A program made the translations under genes and the position numbers. The notes beneath the pieces were generated by a model that did not search any database, had not been told where the DNA came from, and saw only the letters and a program-made list of their open reading frames with translations. This document shows, piece by piece, positions 12,049 through 20,300 of a DNA stretch of 64,000 nucleotides. Source of the stretch: Anthopleura xanthogrammica (lineage: Eukaryota > Cnidaria > Anthozoa > Actiniaria > Actiniidae); assembly GCA_964019055.1 (NCBI GenBank), contig OZ025212.1:9539109-9603108 (forward strand). The letters are read 5' to 3'. The first letter of the stretch is position 1; the number at the start of each line of letters is the position of its first letter.

Positions 12049-13073
12049 CTAGACAATGTTGAATGTCCATGACTCCTTTTCTCTGAGGATGCTGGTGAAT
12101 TCTTCGGATAATTCGTTATATGATTGATATGTACATGGCAGTTCAAGACTGGGCCCACAGGTGTGTGCAATGGGAGCTCTTGCAATGCCATCCATCGTGG
12201 TGAATGTTACAGAAATGGTTTCGACTACCATTGCGTCAGAGCCAGTAAGAAACTTCAAAAAGACCTTCAGTGACACAGCATCAAGAGATTTTATGAACTT
12301 CTTCAGGAAAGCCAATTACTCCTTCTCTGCATCATTGGTGGGGTTGGATTCAAGAGCTTTGATAACTTTCTTAGCAGTTGGTTTACTATCTAGAAGGAGT
12401 TTTCTCATACTTTCTATGTTAGCAAAGCAGTTGTGTCCCTTTAGGACCCCTAGCACTGGGGCCCAACACGTAGCGACGTAGCGAGGTCTCTGAATGATTT
12501 CCTGGTGGGCTAACTCTGTCAGAATCTTTCTGATAGTAAGTGCGGTTGGTCTTCTGAAGCATCTATAACTTGACAGAAACTCCATCAGATCATCATCGCA
12601 GGTAAAACCAATTGACTGATCAGCCATGCATCGCTCGAAAATTTCTCGCTCATCAGACGTTATGTACCATTTAAATGATTCTAAAAGGTCATTTTCCGTA
12701 ATAGTCTCCTCTCCATGTATGCACGACGACAAGAATACAGGTGATAGGCACACAGGTACATATCCTAGATGTTTAAAACCATAAAGTAGTACACGACTGA
12801 TTGCTTTCCATTCCTGTTGCTGGTGATCATGCCTAATACATGGTACCTTTTCAATGTCACCCTGTGTTAACGATGAAAATATGTCTTGCCAAAAAGAGGC
12901 GAACACATCGCGTAATACGCCTTGACCAGCACCCAGTTCGTAACGGCCTCGATGGTCGATGACAGTAACATCCAGTTCTATATCTATTACCAATGGGGAT
13001 GAGAATACTTCTATAAGATCACTTTTCAGTGTTGCTCGGTGAACTGAAATTGATTTTTTTGATGTAGCACCTC
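12049..13073 (-). CDS. Exon 6: HECT domain, interrupted by TAA
   Basis: The acceptor TTGCAG precedes GAGGTGCTAC, and the phase joins exon 5 to give GGA. The exon encodes a HECT-like domain: ELGAGQGVLRDVF is the usual N-lobe start. The C-lobe part FLKFLTGSD, then AHTCGPSLELP with the catalytic Cys, then SYNELSEEF follow. The stop at 12316 lies between the lobes and the same frame resumes immediately (LAFLKKF) and runs to TAG at 12049. The N-lobe is shorter than in classical HECT ligases and resembles G2E3-like proteins. Confidence 0.82.
12316..12318 (-). other. In-frame premature stop (TAA) in the HECT exon
   Basis: TAA sits between GAG and TTG with open frame on both sides and HECT sequence continuing without shift. 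One C-to-T change from CAA (Gln) would explain it. It removes the C-lobe and active-site Cys from the product. Confidence 0.85.
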
Positions 13074-13337
13074 CTGCAAGAAAAAACAAGTTTCAATATT
13101 TAAAAAAAAAATATAGAAATGACAAAACAAGATGGAGTAGGACTTTTTAAGCTTCGACTTCATGATTTCCCTTTCCAGGCCACGTTCCTATTCCTAGAGC
13201 ATAATTTAATGGCTGCTGATGAGAAGTCACATAATGGATGCAATTCAAACTATTATCTCAAAAGAATAATGCTTGGTCTAAAATGGGAAAACGTTTGAAG
13301 ACCGACACCACTGATTCTAAACTGTTTTATTGAGTAC

Positions 13338-13383
13338 CTGTTGTATCTTCTATGGAATTAAAGTCGTCATCTTCCTCATTTTG
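13338..13383 (-). CDS. Exon 5: acidic linker
   Basis: A 46-bp exon between CTTTTTTCAG and GTACTC, encoding QNEEDDDFNSIEDTT plus one base of the next codon. It is in phase with exons 4 and 6. The donor GTACTC is weak, so this is the least certain exon. Confidence 0.6.
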
Positions 13384-13489
13384 CTGAAAAAAGGAAAAAA
13401 AGTATAAAAATATTAAACCTCTTAGTTAAATATAAAAATGTATTTTAAAGCAAAAAAAAAGCATCAAAAACATTAAATTGATTCTTGGT

Positions 13490-13969
13490 TGCCCCTCTCT
13501 TCAGATGCGAAAAGATTATCTGATATGCATCCAAGTGTTTCAGTTTTTGCATGGCCTAGTGCCTTCCTACTTTCTATCAGAATTTAGTAGTGTGCTAAGG
13601 AAATTCACTTGACAAGTTGTATAATACTATATATGTTACGACCACCCCCTTCAAGAACATTGAAATACAAAGGTAGCTTTAGGATAAACACTTTTAACTT
13701 ATTACCATCTGACGTTTGCTCCATTAATCACTTAGAACAATTATTTCAAAGACATTGCAAATTACGATTTAAACCTAAATTAGAAGAATTATCCAGTAGA
13801 CAATTATTGCAAGTTAATCAATATTTTGTGATAGTTGTTTGTAATCATTAATTATTTGTATTATGTTTGTAATATATTTATTTATACAGGGCTCTGCTTA
13901 AATTAGCTCTGCTAAGTCGAGATGCCCCTGTTTAAATATGCATCTAAAATTTAAAAAAAATAAAAAAAA
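13490..13969 (+). pseudogene. 3' end of a LINE (reverse-transcriptase C-terminus), in an intron
   Basis: Translation near 13530 gives CIQVFQFLHGLVPSYF, and from about 13632 RPPPSRTLKYKGSFRINTFN followed by LLPSDV. This is the order seen at the C-terminal end of L2/CR1-type reverse transcriptases. Stops and shifts break it, and the copy ends in an A-rich tail at about 13951-13969. It is a dead, 5'-truncated insertion antisense to the HECT gene, within intron 4. The family is inferred from motif pattern only. Confidence 0.6.
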
Positions 13970-14418
13970 CATTTTATGACTAACTAAAACAGCTGGATGA
14001 AACTTAGTGGTGATATCACCTTACAGTACCTAAGTTTCTTGCTCCGACCTGTTATTTAATATGGCTGGTAAGGAAAACTTCCGAAAGCGGAAGCCAGGAG
14101 ACTAAACAACAAATAAATAGTAAGAATATCTAACTAAAAGGGATATTTGTTTACAATGATTGTTATTATTTCAGTCACTCGCCTACAAGTGCTAACATAA
14201 CCAGGGACTTTGAGAAAGTGGTGCATCAGTAATAACAACGTTAACAACAACAAGGGGCATAAATTAGAGCCAAGGAAGGGTACATCCCATTTCCATCAAA
14301 ATAATAAATTGTAAATTATTTAATATTGATTATTTCCAAAAGAAACGGAACCAAGTTGGCCAGAGAGGGGTACACAACACCCTTCCCTCTGTATAATAAC
14401 TTCTGATAACATACTTAC

Positions 14419-14710
14419 AAGGCTTCTTCGGTCTCTTCTTGTGTTTCCTCTTGACTGAGGTCGTCTTGTCTGAGTTCGTCTTGCCTGAGCAGGGCTGCTG
14501 ACTGTGGTGGAAGTGCTTGCCTGGGTAGGGCTGCTGACTGTGGCGGAAGTGCTTGCCTGGGCAGGGCTGCTGACTGTGGCAGAAGTGCTTGCCTGGGCAG
14601 GGCTGCTGACTGTGGCGGAAGTGCTGGCCCTGTTAGGGCTGATCACGGAGCCATTGCTCTGACTTGAGTTGTTATCTCCTTGCTGATGCTGCTCCTCTTC
14701 AAGATCCTGG
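14419..14710 (-). CDS. Exon 4: Ser/Thr-rich repeat linker
   Basis: Bounded by acceptor CACTTGTAG and the strong donor GTAAGTATG. Spliced to exon 3 it gives the join E-I-Q-D-L-E. It encodes a Gln/Asn/Ser stretch, then about four copies of the 12-residue unit ASTSATVSSPAQ, then an Arg-rich end (RRTQTRRPQSRGNTRRDRR). It is probably a flexible linker; the basic end could be a nuclear localisation signal. Confidence 0.75.
14483..14632. repeat. 36-bp coding minisatellite
   Basis: The landmark GGGCTGCTG recurs at 14492, 14528, 14564 and 14600, exactly 36 bp apart, so each unit adds 12 residues without changing frame. Copy number is likely to vary between transposon copies. Confidence 0.9.
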
Positions 14711-14874
14711 CTACAAGTGATAAAATTACATGTACAATCATATTCAGTACTAAAATGGTCATTATATATTAGTATGACCTTTCTTATTATGTTCATTTCT
14801 CAATTACATTAATATTTGTACTCGGCTCCAGTTCTTTTTTGACTTTAAAAAAGATCAATATTGCTAGTTACTTA

Positions 14875-15099
14875 GGGAGCATTCATTTTTTAGGAGGGGG
14901 GGGGGGGTCAAGAAAAATTTACACTGTAAAAAGGGGGGATCACTTCATATTTTCTCTTTATAAGTAAGAGGGGTCACTGAGAAAAAGGATGTATGAGGGT
15001 GGGGTCATTTTTTTATCTTATAAAGCAAAAGGGGGGGCTAAAAATTTGTTTACTGGTGCTGTTTAGGATTCCTCTACCCCCCTAAAAATGAATGCTCCC
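14875..15099. mobile_element. MITE, GGGAGCATTCA family, copy B
   Basis: Starts GGGAGCATTCATTTTTTAGG and ends CCTAAAAATGAATGCTCCC, flanked by TTA on both sides (14872-14874, 15100-15102). Inside are repeated G-tract units (AAAAAGGGGGGATCAC and similar) about 35-60 bp apart. It lies in intron 3 of the HECT gene. The TTA duplication suggests a PIF/Harbinger-type non-autonomous element. Confidence 0.82.
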
Positions 15100-15228
15100 T
15101 TATCATTTATTATAAAACCATGTATCTTACTATTAAGAGCAACATTGTAACTTTACTTGTGCCTAAAAAAATAAAATTTAAACAGCATACCTAATGAAGA
15201 ATTTATGAGAACTATTTTGTATACTTAC

Positions 15229-16456
15229 ATCTCGGGGTCTTCCTGCATAAAATTTTCTGGTAGTGTGTCATTAATTCCCCCTACATCTGGGAAGAGATTG
15301 GCTTCACCAAAACCAATGAAGTTGAGGTCATTTTCTGGATATGGAAACATTGCTTCTGTTCCTGTCATGTTAAGAATTAATTGATCTGCAACCGTAACAG
15401 ACAGTGAAGGCCAAAGCTTGGGTAAACCTATCCCGGAGAGAGCAAATGACTCTGGTTCACTAGACAATGAGCCAACCCAATCATACACAGCACTTAGTGT
15501 ATCTGCAGACTTGAATTTTCTCTTCTGCAAGCCCAAAGTAACGTGACGTACTGAGATAAGAACATATTCTTCATCTTGTAATGGTTCAGGGGGGGTTCTC
15601 TCTTTCCTTGCTGATTGTAGCAATAGCTGCCTCTTGGAATCATTTTCTTTTTTTTTTTTTCCATTTCCTTTTTTTCCATCTCTTTCTTTTCCATTTCTTT
15701 CTTTTCTTGTTCTTTTGCTCTATCAGCAGCAAGGGACTCTTCATATTCCTTATCCTGTTGCATCTTTATGCCATTCCTTTCAACAGAACTTCCCTTAAGT
15801 TTACTTTTCTCTTTTGTACCTCTGATGTTGTCATCAACTGTAAAGACTGCAGGAAATTCATCTTCAGAGTCTACAACTAATACACTCCGAGGGATTTCTT
15901 TTTCAATCAATTTTGTCATTAAATATACCCTTACTCTGGACAGAGCATTTGTAGTGATATATTGGCTGATGGTAACACTTCCAATGATTTCTTCACACTT
16001 AAAATTTCCAATGCTGGGAATCATGTCAGTCCATTCTCCAAAGCAACTCTTACCATCAGGGAAAAATATGGGTTTTGCTATGTTAATAACATCCTGTACA
16101 TTTGACTGAAGCTCCACACTCACTTCTCTGGTGCCACCACCCTTGGCGGTGCGCACAGCAACATACTTTTTCTGTTGTTGATCACAGTGCAGCCACCCAA
16201 GCTGGATTTTTCGAAAGTTCCTAGGTGACTTTTTATCTTCGGGTACAGAATCTTCTCCTTTTGCCTTCTTATTTTTCTTCTTGTTGTCTGACTTCTCTTG
16301 TAGAAGATGAACCAGCTTCCTTTTCTTTTCATCCCTGCTGTCACCTTTTAATTTATCAATGACAAATCCTTTCAGGGACAGTATATCTCCTCTCCTAAGG
16401 ATTCCCAGTTCTTGAAGCTGTTCATCAGTAGCTGTGGATACTGCACAGAAATCCAT
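15229..16456 (-). CDS. Exon 3: SAM end, conserved middle domain, UBX-like domain
   Basis: Starts after TTTGTCAAG at ATGGATTTC and ends at the strong donor GTAAGTATAC. It encodes the second half of the SAM-like domain (TDEQLQELGILRRGD), a Lys-rich linker and a conserved middle domain (LGWLHCD..GGGTREVSVEL..FFPDGKS..RVYLMTK). A Glu/Lys stretch (EKKEMEKKEM) and the UBX-like segment (VRHVTLGLQKRKF..VYDWVGSL) complete it. The frame changes at the T13 tract at 15648-15660. The exon is 1228 bp; one more base would bring the phases of both ends into agreement. That arithmetic supports a single-base loss in the homopolymer. Confidence 0.82.
15648..15660. other. T13 homopolymer at the frame break
   Basis: Thirteen T (A13 in the coding sense) precisely where the Lys/Glu-rich frame must pass to the UBX frame. 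It may be a real indel, an assembly error, or a slippage site; the sequence alone cannot separate these. Confidence 0.75.
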
Positions 16457-16929
16457 CTTGACAAAAACAAAACAGAAAATCATAAGTAATTTCAAACAGT
16501 ATAAAATGTGCACAATTAATTCTTGACTTTTCTTCTGCAAGATTCTCCCACTTAAACTTCCAAGAAAAGTGACTAAAACCACCAAAAATCATTTACATAA
16601 AGTTTGCTTTCTAATTCTCAAATAAAAAGCATTAATCCTGGATTAGCAGGAATTTGTCATTCTTTCAAACCCCGTTTGAAGAGAGCTTGAAATCACACAA
16701 TCATGCTCAGCCAATCAAATTGCAGGTCATATGATAATCAAAACAAATACAATAATTCCAAAAGCTTCAACTTCAATCTAACAGTTTGGTATTTTAACTC
16801 AATATTTTGGGATTGATTTTTAGTCTACTACAAACTTATAATTCTCTCAGTGAGGTATAAACCTTTCGCCAAGAAATACTAAACGTTCATGCTTGCATTA
16901 CACGACCTCTAAGTATGCAACTCACTCAC

Positions 16930-16995
16930 CTTCTCATGTCTGAAACGACCTATCGTTTCTTTTTCGAGGCCTCTTTTCGCAAGGAAATCACAAAT
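16930..16995 (-). CDS. Exon 2: first half of the SAM-like domain
   Basis: A 66-bp exon between acceptor CCTTTACAG and donor GTGAGT, phase 0 at both ends. It encodes ICDFLAKRGLEKETIGRFRH then EK, which joins exon 3 to give the pattern of a SAM domain (short helix, Gly-Leu, helix, then DEQLQELGI). Confidence 0.75.
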
Positions 16996-17089
16996 CTGTA
17001 AAGGAATTATAATACGCCTTAATTCATCCATTCAAGTTATATACATATATATAACTTTATACGTGGCAAGAGCGATTTGCAATACGTAC

Positions 17090-17131
17090 TTGATCAATTT
17101 CTAAATCTAAAGAAGCGTGTCCATCCGCCAT
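17090..17131 (-). CDS. Exon 1: start of the HECT-domain gene
   Basis: ATG at 17131 begins MADGHASLDLEIDQ and ends at donor GTACGT in phase 0. The context AATATGGCG resembles a good animal start. It lies 16 bp inside the right TIR and its CACGTG box, mirroring the transposase gene at the other end. Confidence 0.75.
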
Positions 17132-17147
17132 ATTTTGATGTTATGAC

Positions 17148-17153
17148 CACGTG
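17148..17153. promoter_or_regulatory. CACGTG box upstream of the HECT-domain gene
   Basis: Mirror copy of the box at 7865-7870, 16 bp before the start codon at 17131, which would place it in the 5' leader or at the transcription start. Conserved in both TIRs. Confidence 0.45.
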
Positions 17154-17184
17154 GAAAGACATGAGCCCGCGATGCTACTGAATA

Positions 17185-17287
17185 CGCAACGTAAGTCGCA
17201 ACGTAAGTCGCAACGTAAGTCGCAACGTAAGTCGCAACGTAAGTCGCAACGTAAGTCGCAACGTAAGTCGCAACGTAAGTCGCAACA
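17185..17287 (-). repeat. 12-bp subterminal tandem repeat (right)
   Basis: About 8.5 nearly perfect copies of the same 12-bp unit as at 7661-7839, in opposite orientation. It is more uniform than the left block, which suggests recent expansion or contraction. Confidence 0.92.
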
Positions 17288-17333
17288 GCCAAAAAAAAGT
17301 AGAATATCTTAATGGCACTTAGGAGCCACTGTA

Positions 17334-17339
17334 CATTTC
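17334..17339. repeat. Right target-site duplication CATTTC
   Basis: The satellite resumes as CATTTCCGTGATC directly after the element end GTA, repeating the six bases left of the element. Confidence 0.93.
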
Positions 17340-20300
17340 CGTGATCAAAATTGGCAAATTCCAAAATCGTAAAGTGCCTATCTTTGTAGCTGCGCATGCG
17401 CGGGCACCAAAACTAGGGGAAGACTGCCGAATTTTCACAAGATACACGTGACCATGTATAGGTAGAATCGTGCCAGCAATCTATTTCCGTGATCAGAATT
17501 GGCAAATTCCAAAATCGTTAAGTGCCTATCTTTGAAGCCGTGCATGCGCGGGCACCAAAACTAGGGGAAGACTGCCGAATTTTCACAAGATAAACGTGAC
17601 CATGTATAGGTAGAATCGTGCCAGCAATCCATTTCCGTGATCAAAATTGGCAAATTTCAAAATCGTAAAGTGCCTATCTTTGTAGCTGCGCATGCGCGGG
17701 CACCAAAACTAGGGGAAGACTGCCGAATTTTCACAAGATAAACGTGACCATGTATAGGTAGAATCCTGCCAGCAATCCATTTCCGTGATCAAAATTGGCA
17801 AATTCCAAAATCGTAAAGTGCGTATCTTTGTAGCTGCGCATGCGCGGGCACCAAAACTAGGGGAAGACTGCCGAATTTTCACAAGATAAACGTGACCATG
17901 TATAGGTAGAATCGTGCCAGCAATCTATTTCCGTGATCAAAATTGGCAAATTCTAAAATCGTAAAGTGCCTATCTTTGTAGCTGCGCATGCGCGGGCACC
18001 AAAACTAGGGGAACACTGCCGAATTTTCACAAGATAAACGTGACAATGTATAGGTAGAATCGTGCCAGCAATCCATTTCCGTGATCAAAATTGGCAAATT
18101 CCAAAATCGTAAAGTGCCTATCTTTGTAGCTGCGCATGCGCGGGCACCAAAACTAGGGGAAGACTGCCGAATTTTCAAAAGATAAACGTGACCATCTATA
18201 GGTAGAATCGTGCCAGCAATCCATTTCCGTGATCAAAATTGGCAAATTCGAAAATCGTAAAGTGCCTAACTTTGTAGCTGCGCATGCGTGGGCACCAAAA
18301 CTTGGGGAAGACTTCCGAATTTTCACAAGATAAACGTGACCATGTATGGGTGGAATCGTGCCAGCAATCCATTTCCGTGATCAAAATTGGCAAATTCCAA
18401 AATCGTAAAGTGCCTATCTTTGTAGCTGCGCATGCGCGGCCACCAAAACTAGGGGAAGACTGCCGAATTTTCACAAGATAAACGTGACCATGTATAGGTA
18501 GAATCGTGCCAGCAATCTATTTCCGTGATCAAAATTGGCAAATTCTAAAATCGTAAAGTGCCTATCTTTGTAGCTGCGCATGCGCGGGCACCAAAACTAG
18601 GGGAACACTGCCGAATTTTCACAAGATAAACGTGACAATGTATAGGTAGAATCGTGCCAGCAATCCATTTCCGTGATCAAAATTGGCAAATTCCAAAATC
18701 GTAAAGTGCCTATCTTTGTAGCTGCGCATGCGCGGGCACCAAAACTAGGGGAAGACTGCCGAATTTTCACAAGATAAACGTGACCATCTATAGGTAGAAT
18801 CGTGCCAGCAATCCATTTCCGTGATCAAAATTGGCAAATTCGAAAATCGTAAAGTGCCTAACTTTGTAGCTGCGCATGCGTGGGCACCAAAACTTGGGGA
18901 AGACTTCCGAATTTTCACAAGATAAACGTGACCATGTATGGGTGGAATCGTGCCAGCAATCCATTTCCGTGATCAAAATTGTCAAATTCCAAAATCGTAA
19001 ACTGCGTATCTTTGTAGCTGCGCATGCGCGGCCACCAAAACTAGGGGAAGACTGCCGAATTTTCACAAGATAAACGTGACCATGTATAGGTAGAATCGTG
19101 CCAGCAATCCATTTCCGTGATCAAAATTGGCAAATTCCAAAATCGTAAAGTGCCTAACTTTGTAGCTGCGCATGCGCGGGCACCAAAACTAGGGGAAGAC
19201 TGCCGAATTTTCACAAGACAAACGTCACCATGTATAGGTAGAATCGTGCCAGCAATCCATTTCCGTGATCAGAATTGGCAAATTCCAAAATCGTTAAGTG
19301 CCTATCTTTTAAGCCGTGCATGCGCGGGCACCAAAACTAGGGGAAGACTGCCGAATTTTCACAAGATAAACGTGACCATGTATGGGTGGAATCGTGCCAG
19401 CAATCCATTTCCGTGATCAAAATTGGCAAATTCCAAAATCGTAAAGTGCCTATCTTTGTAGCTGCGCATGCGCGGCCACCAAAACTAGGGGAAGACTGCC
19501 GAAATTTCACAAGATAAACGTGACCATGTATAGGTAGAATCGTGCCAGCAATCCATTTCCGTGATCAAAATTGGCAAATTCGAAAATCGTAAAGTGCCTA
19601 ACTTTGTAGCTGCGCATGCGTGGGCACCAAAACTTGGGGAAGACTTCCGAATTTTCACAAGATAAACGTGACCATGTATGGGTGGAATCGTTCCAGCAAT
19701 CCATTTCCGTGATCAAAATTGTCAAATTCCAAAATCGTAAACTGCGTATCTTTGTAGCTGCGCATGCGCGGCCACCAAAACTAGGGGAAGACTGCCGAAT
19801 TTTCACAAGATAAACGTGACAAGGTATAGGTAGAATCGTGCCAGCAATCCATTTCCGTGATCAAAATTGGCAAATTCCAAAATCGTAAAGTGCCTAACTT
19901 TGTAGCTGCGCATGCGCGGGCACCAAAACTAGGGGAAGACTGCCGAATTTTCACAAGACAAACGTCACCATGTATAGGTAGAATCGTGCCAGCAATCTAT
20001 TTCCGTCATCAAAATTGGCAAATTCCAAAATCGTAAAGTGCCTTACTTTGTAGCTGCGCATGCCCGGGCACCAAAACTAGGGGAAGACTGCCGAATTTTC
20101 ACAAGATAAACGTGACCATGTAAAGGTAGAATCGTGCCAGCAATCCATTTCCGTGATCAGAATTGGCAAATTCCAAAATCGTTAAGTGCCTATCTTTTAA
20201 GCCGTGCATGCGCGGGCACCAAAACTAGGGGAAGACTGCCGAATTTTCACAAGATAAACGTGACCATGTATAGGTAGAATCGTGCCAGCAATCCATTTCC

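Larger units (their letters stand above)
12049..17131 (-). pseudogene. SAM-UBX-HECT ubiquitin ligase-like gene of the transposon, with two lesions
   Basis: I assembled six exons on the - strand from GT-AG sites with matching phases, about 899 codons. In order they encode a SAM-like domain (about 8-65) and a Lys-rich linker. A middle domain follows (LGWLHCD..VRTAKGGGTREV..PIFFPDGKS..). Next come a Glu/Lys coiled-coil stretch and a UBX-like beta-grasp domain (RTPPEP..VRHVTLGLQKRKF..VYDWVGSL). The C-terminal part is a Ser/Thr repeat linker and a HECT domain with AHTCGPSLELP. HECT ligases form a thioester on that Cys and pass ubiquitin to lysines; UBX domains usually bind p97/Cdc48. The gene converges on the transposase within the same element. 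Two lesions occur: one base too few (or two extra) at the T13 tract 15648-15660, and TAA at 12316-12318, about 88 codons before the end. The truncated product would lack the catalytic Cys (codon 12157-12159). Either lesion could be an assembly error. The role in transposition is unknown. Confidence 0.8.
7614..17333 (+). mobile_element. 9.7-kb DNA transposon, IS3EU-like, inserted in the satellite
   Basis: A complete element with both ends. It begins TAC and ends GTA, its outer 52 bp form inverted repeats with four mismatches, and it is flanked by the 6-bp duplication CATTTC. It carries a DDE transposase on the + strand and a convergent spliced HECT-domain gene on the - strand. Nested inside are two GGGAGCATTCA-type MITEs, a third short MITE and the 3' end of a LINE. 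From general knowledge, an IS3-type DDE transposase with 6-bp duplications fits the eukaryotic IS3EU superfamily. Polintons also make 6-bp duplications with an integrase, but no polymerase, ATPase or capsid gene is visible here. The superfamily name is an inference; the boundaries are seen directly. Confidence 0.9.
17148..17333 (-). repeat. Right terminal inverted repeat
   Basis: The reverse complement matches the left TIR. It comprises the outer 52 bp, the 12-bp repeats (17185-17287, about 8.5 copies of GCAACGTAAGTC) and the inner GGGCTCATGTCTTTCCACGT part. The right TIR is shorter by about six repeat units. Confidence 0.93.

Noticed and set aside
13609..13851. Independent 80-codon gene on the + strand
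   Set aside because: Its sequence fits the C-terminal end of a LINE reverse transcriptase with stops upstream and an A-rich tail downstream, so it is a retrotransposon remnant.
7614..17333. Polinton/Maverick identity
   Set aside because: 6-bp duplication and integrase-like enzyme fit, but no protein-primed polymerase, packaging ATPase, protease or capsid gene is present and the termini are TAC...GTA.
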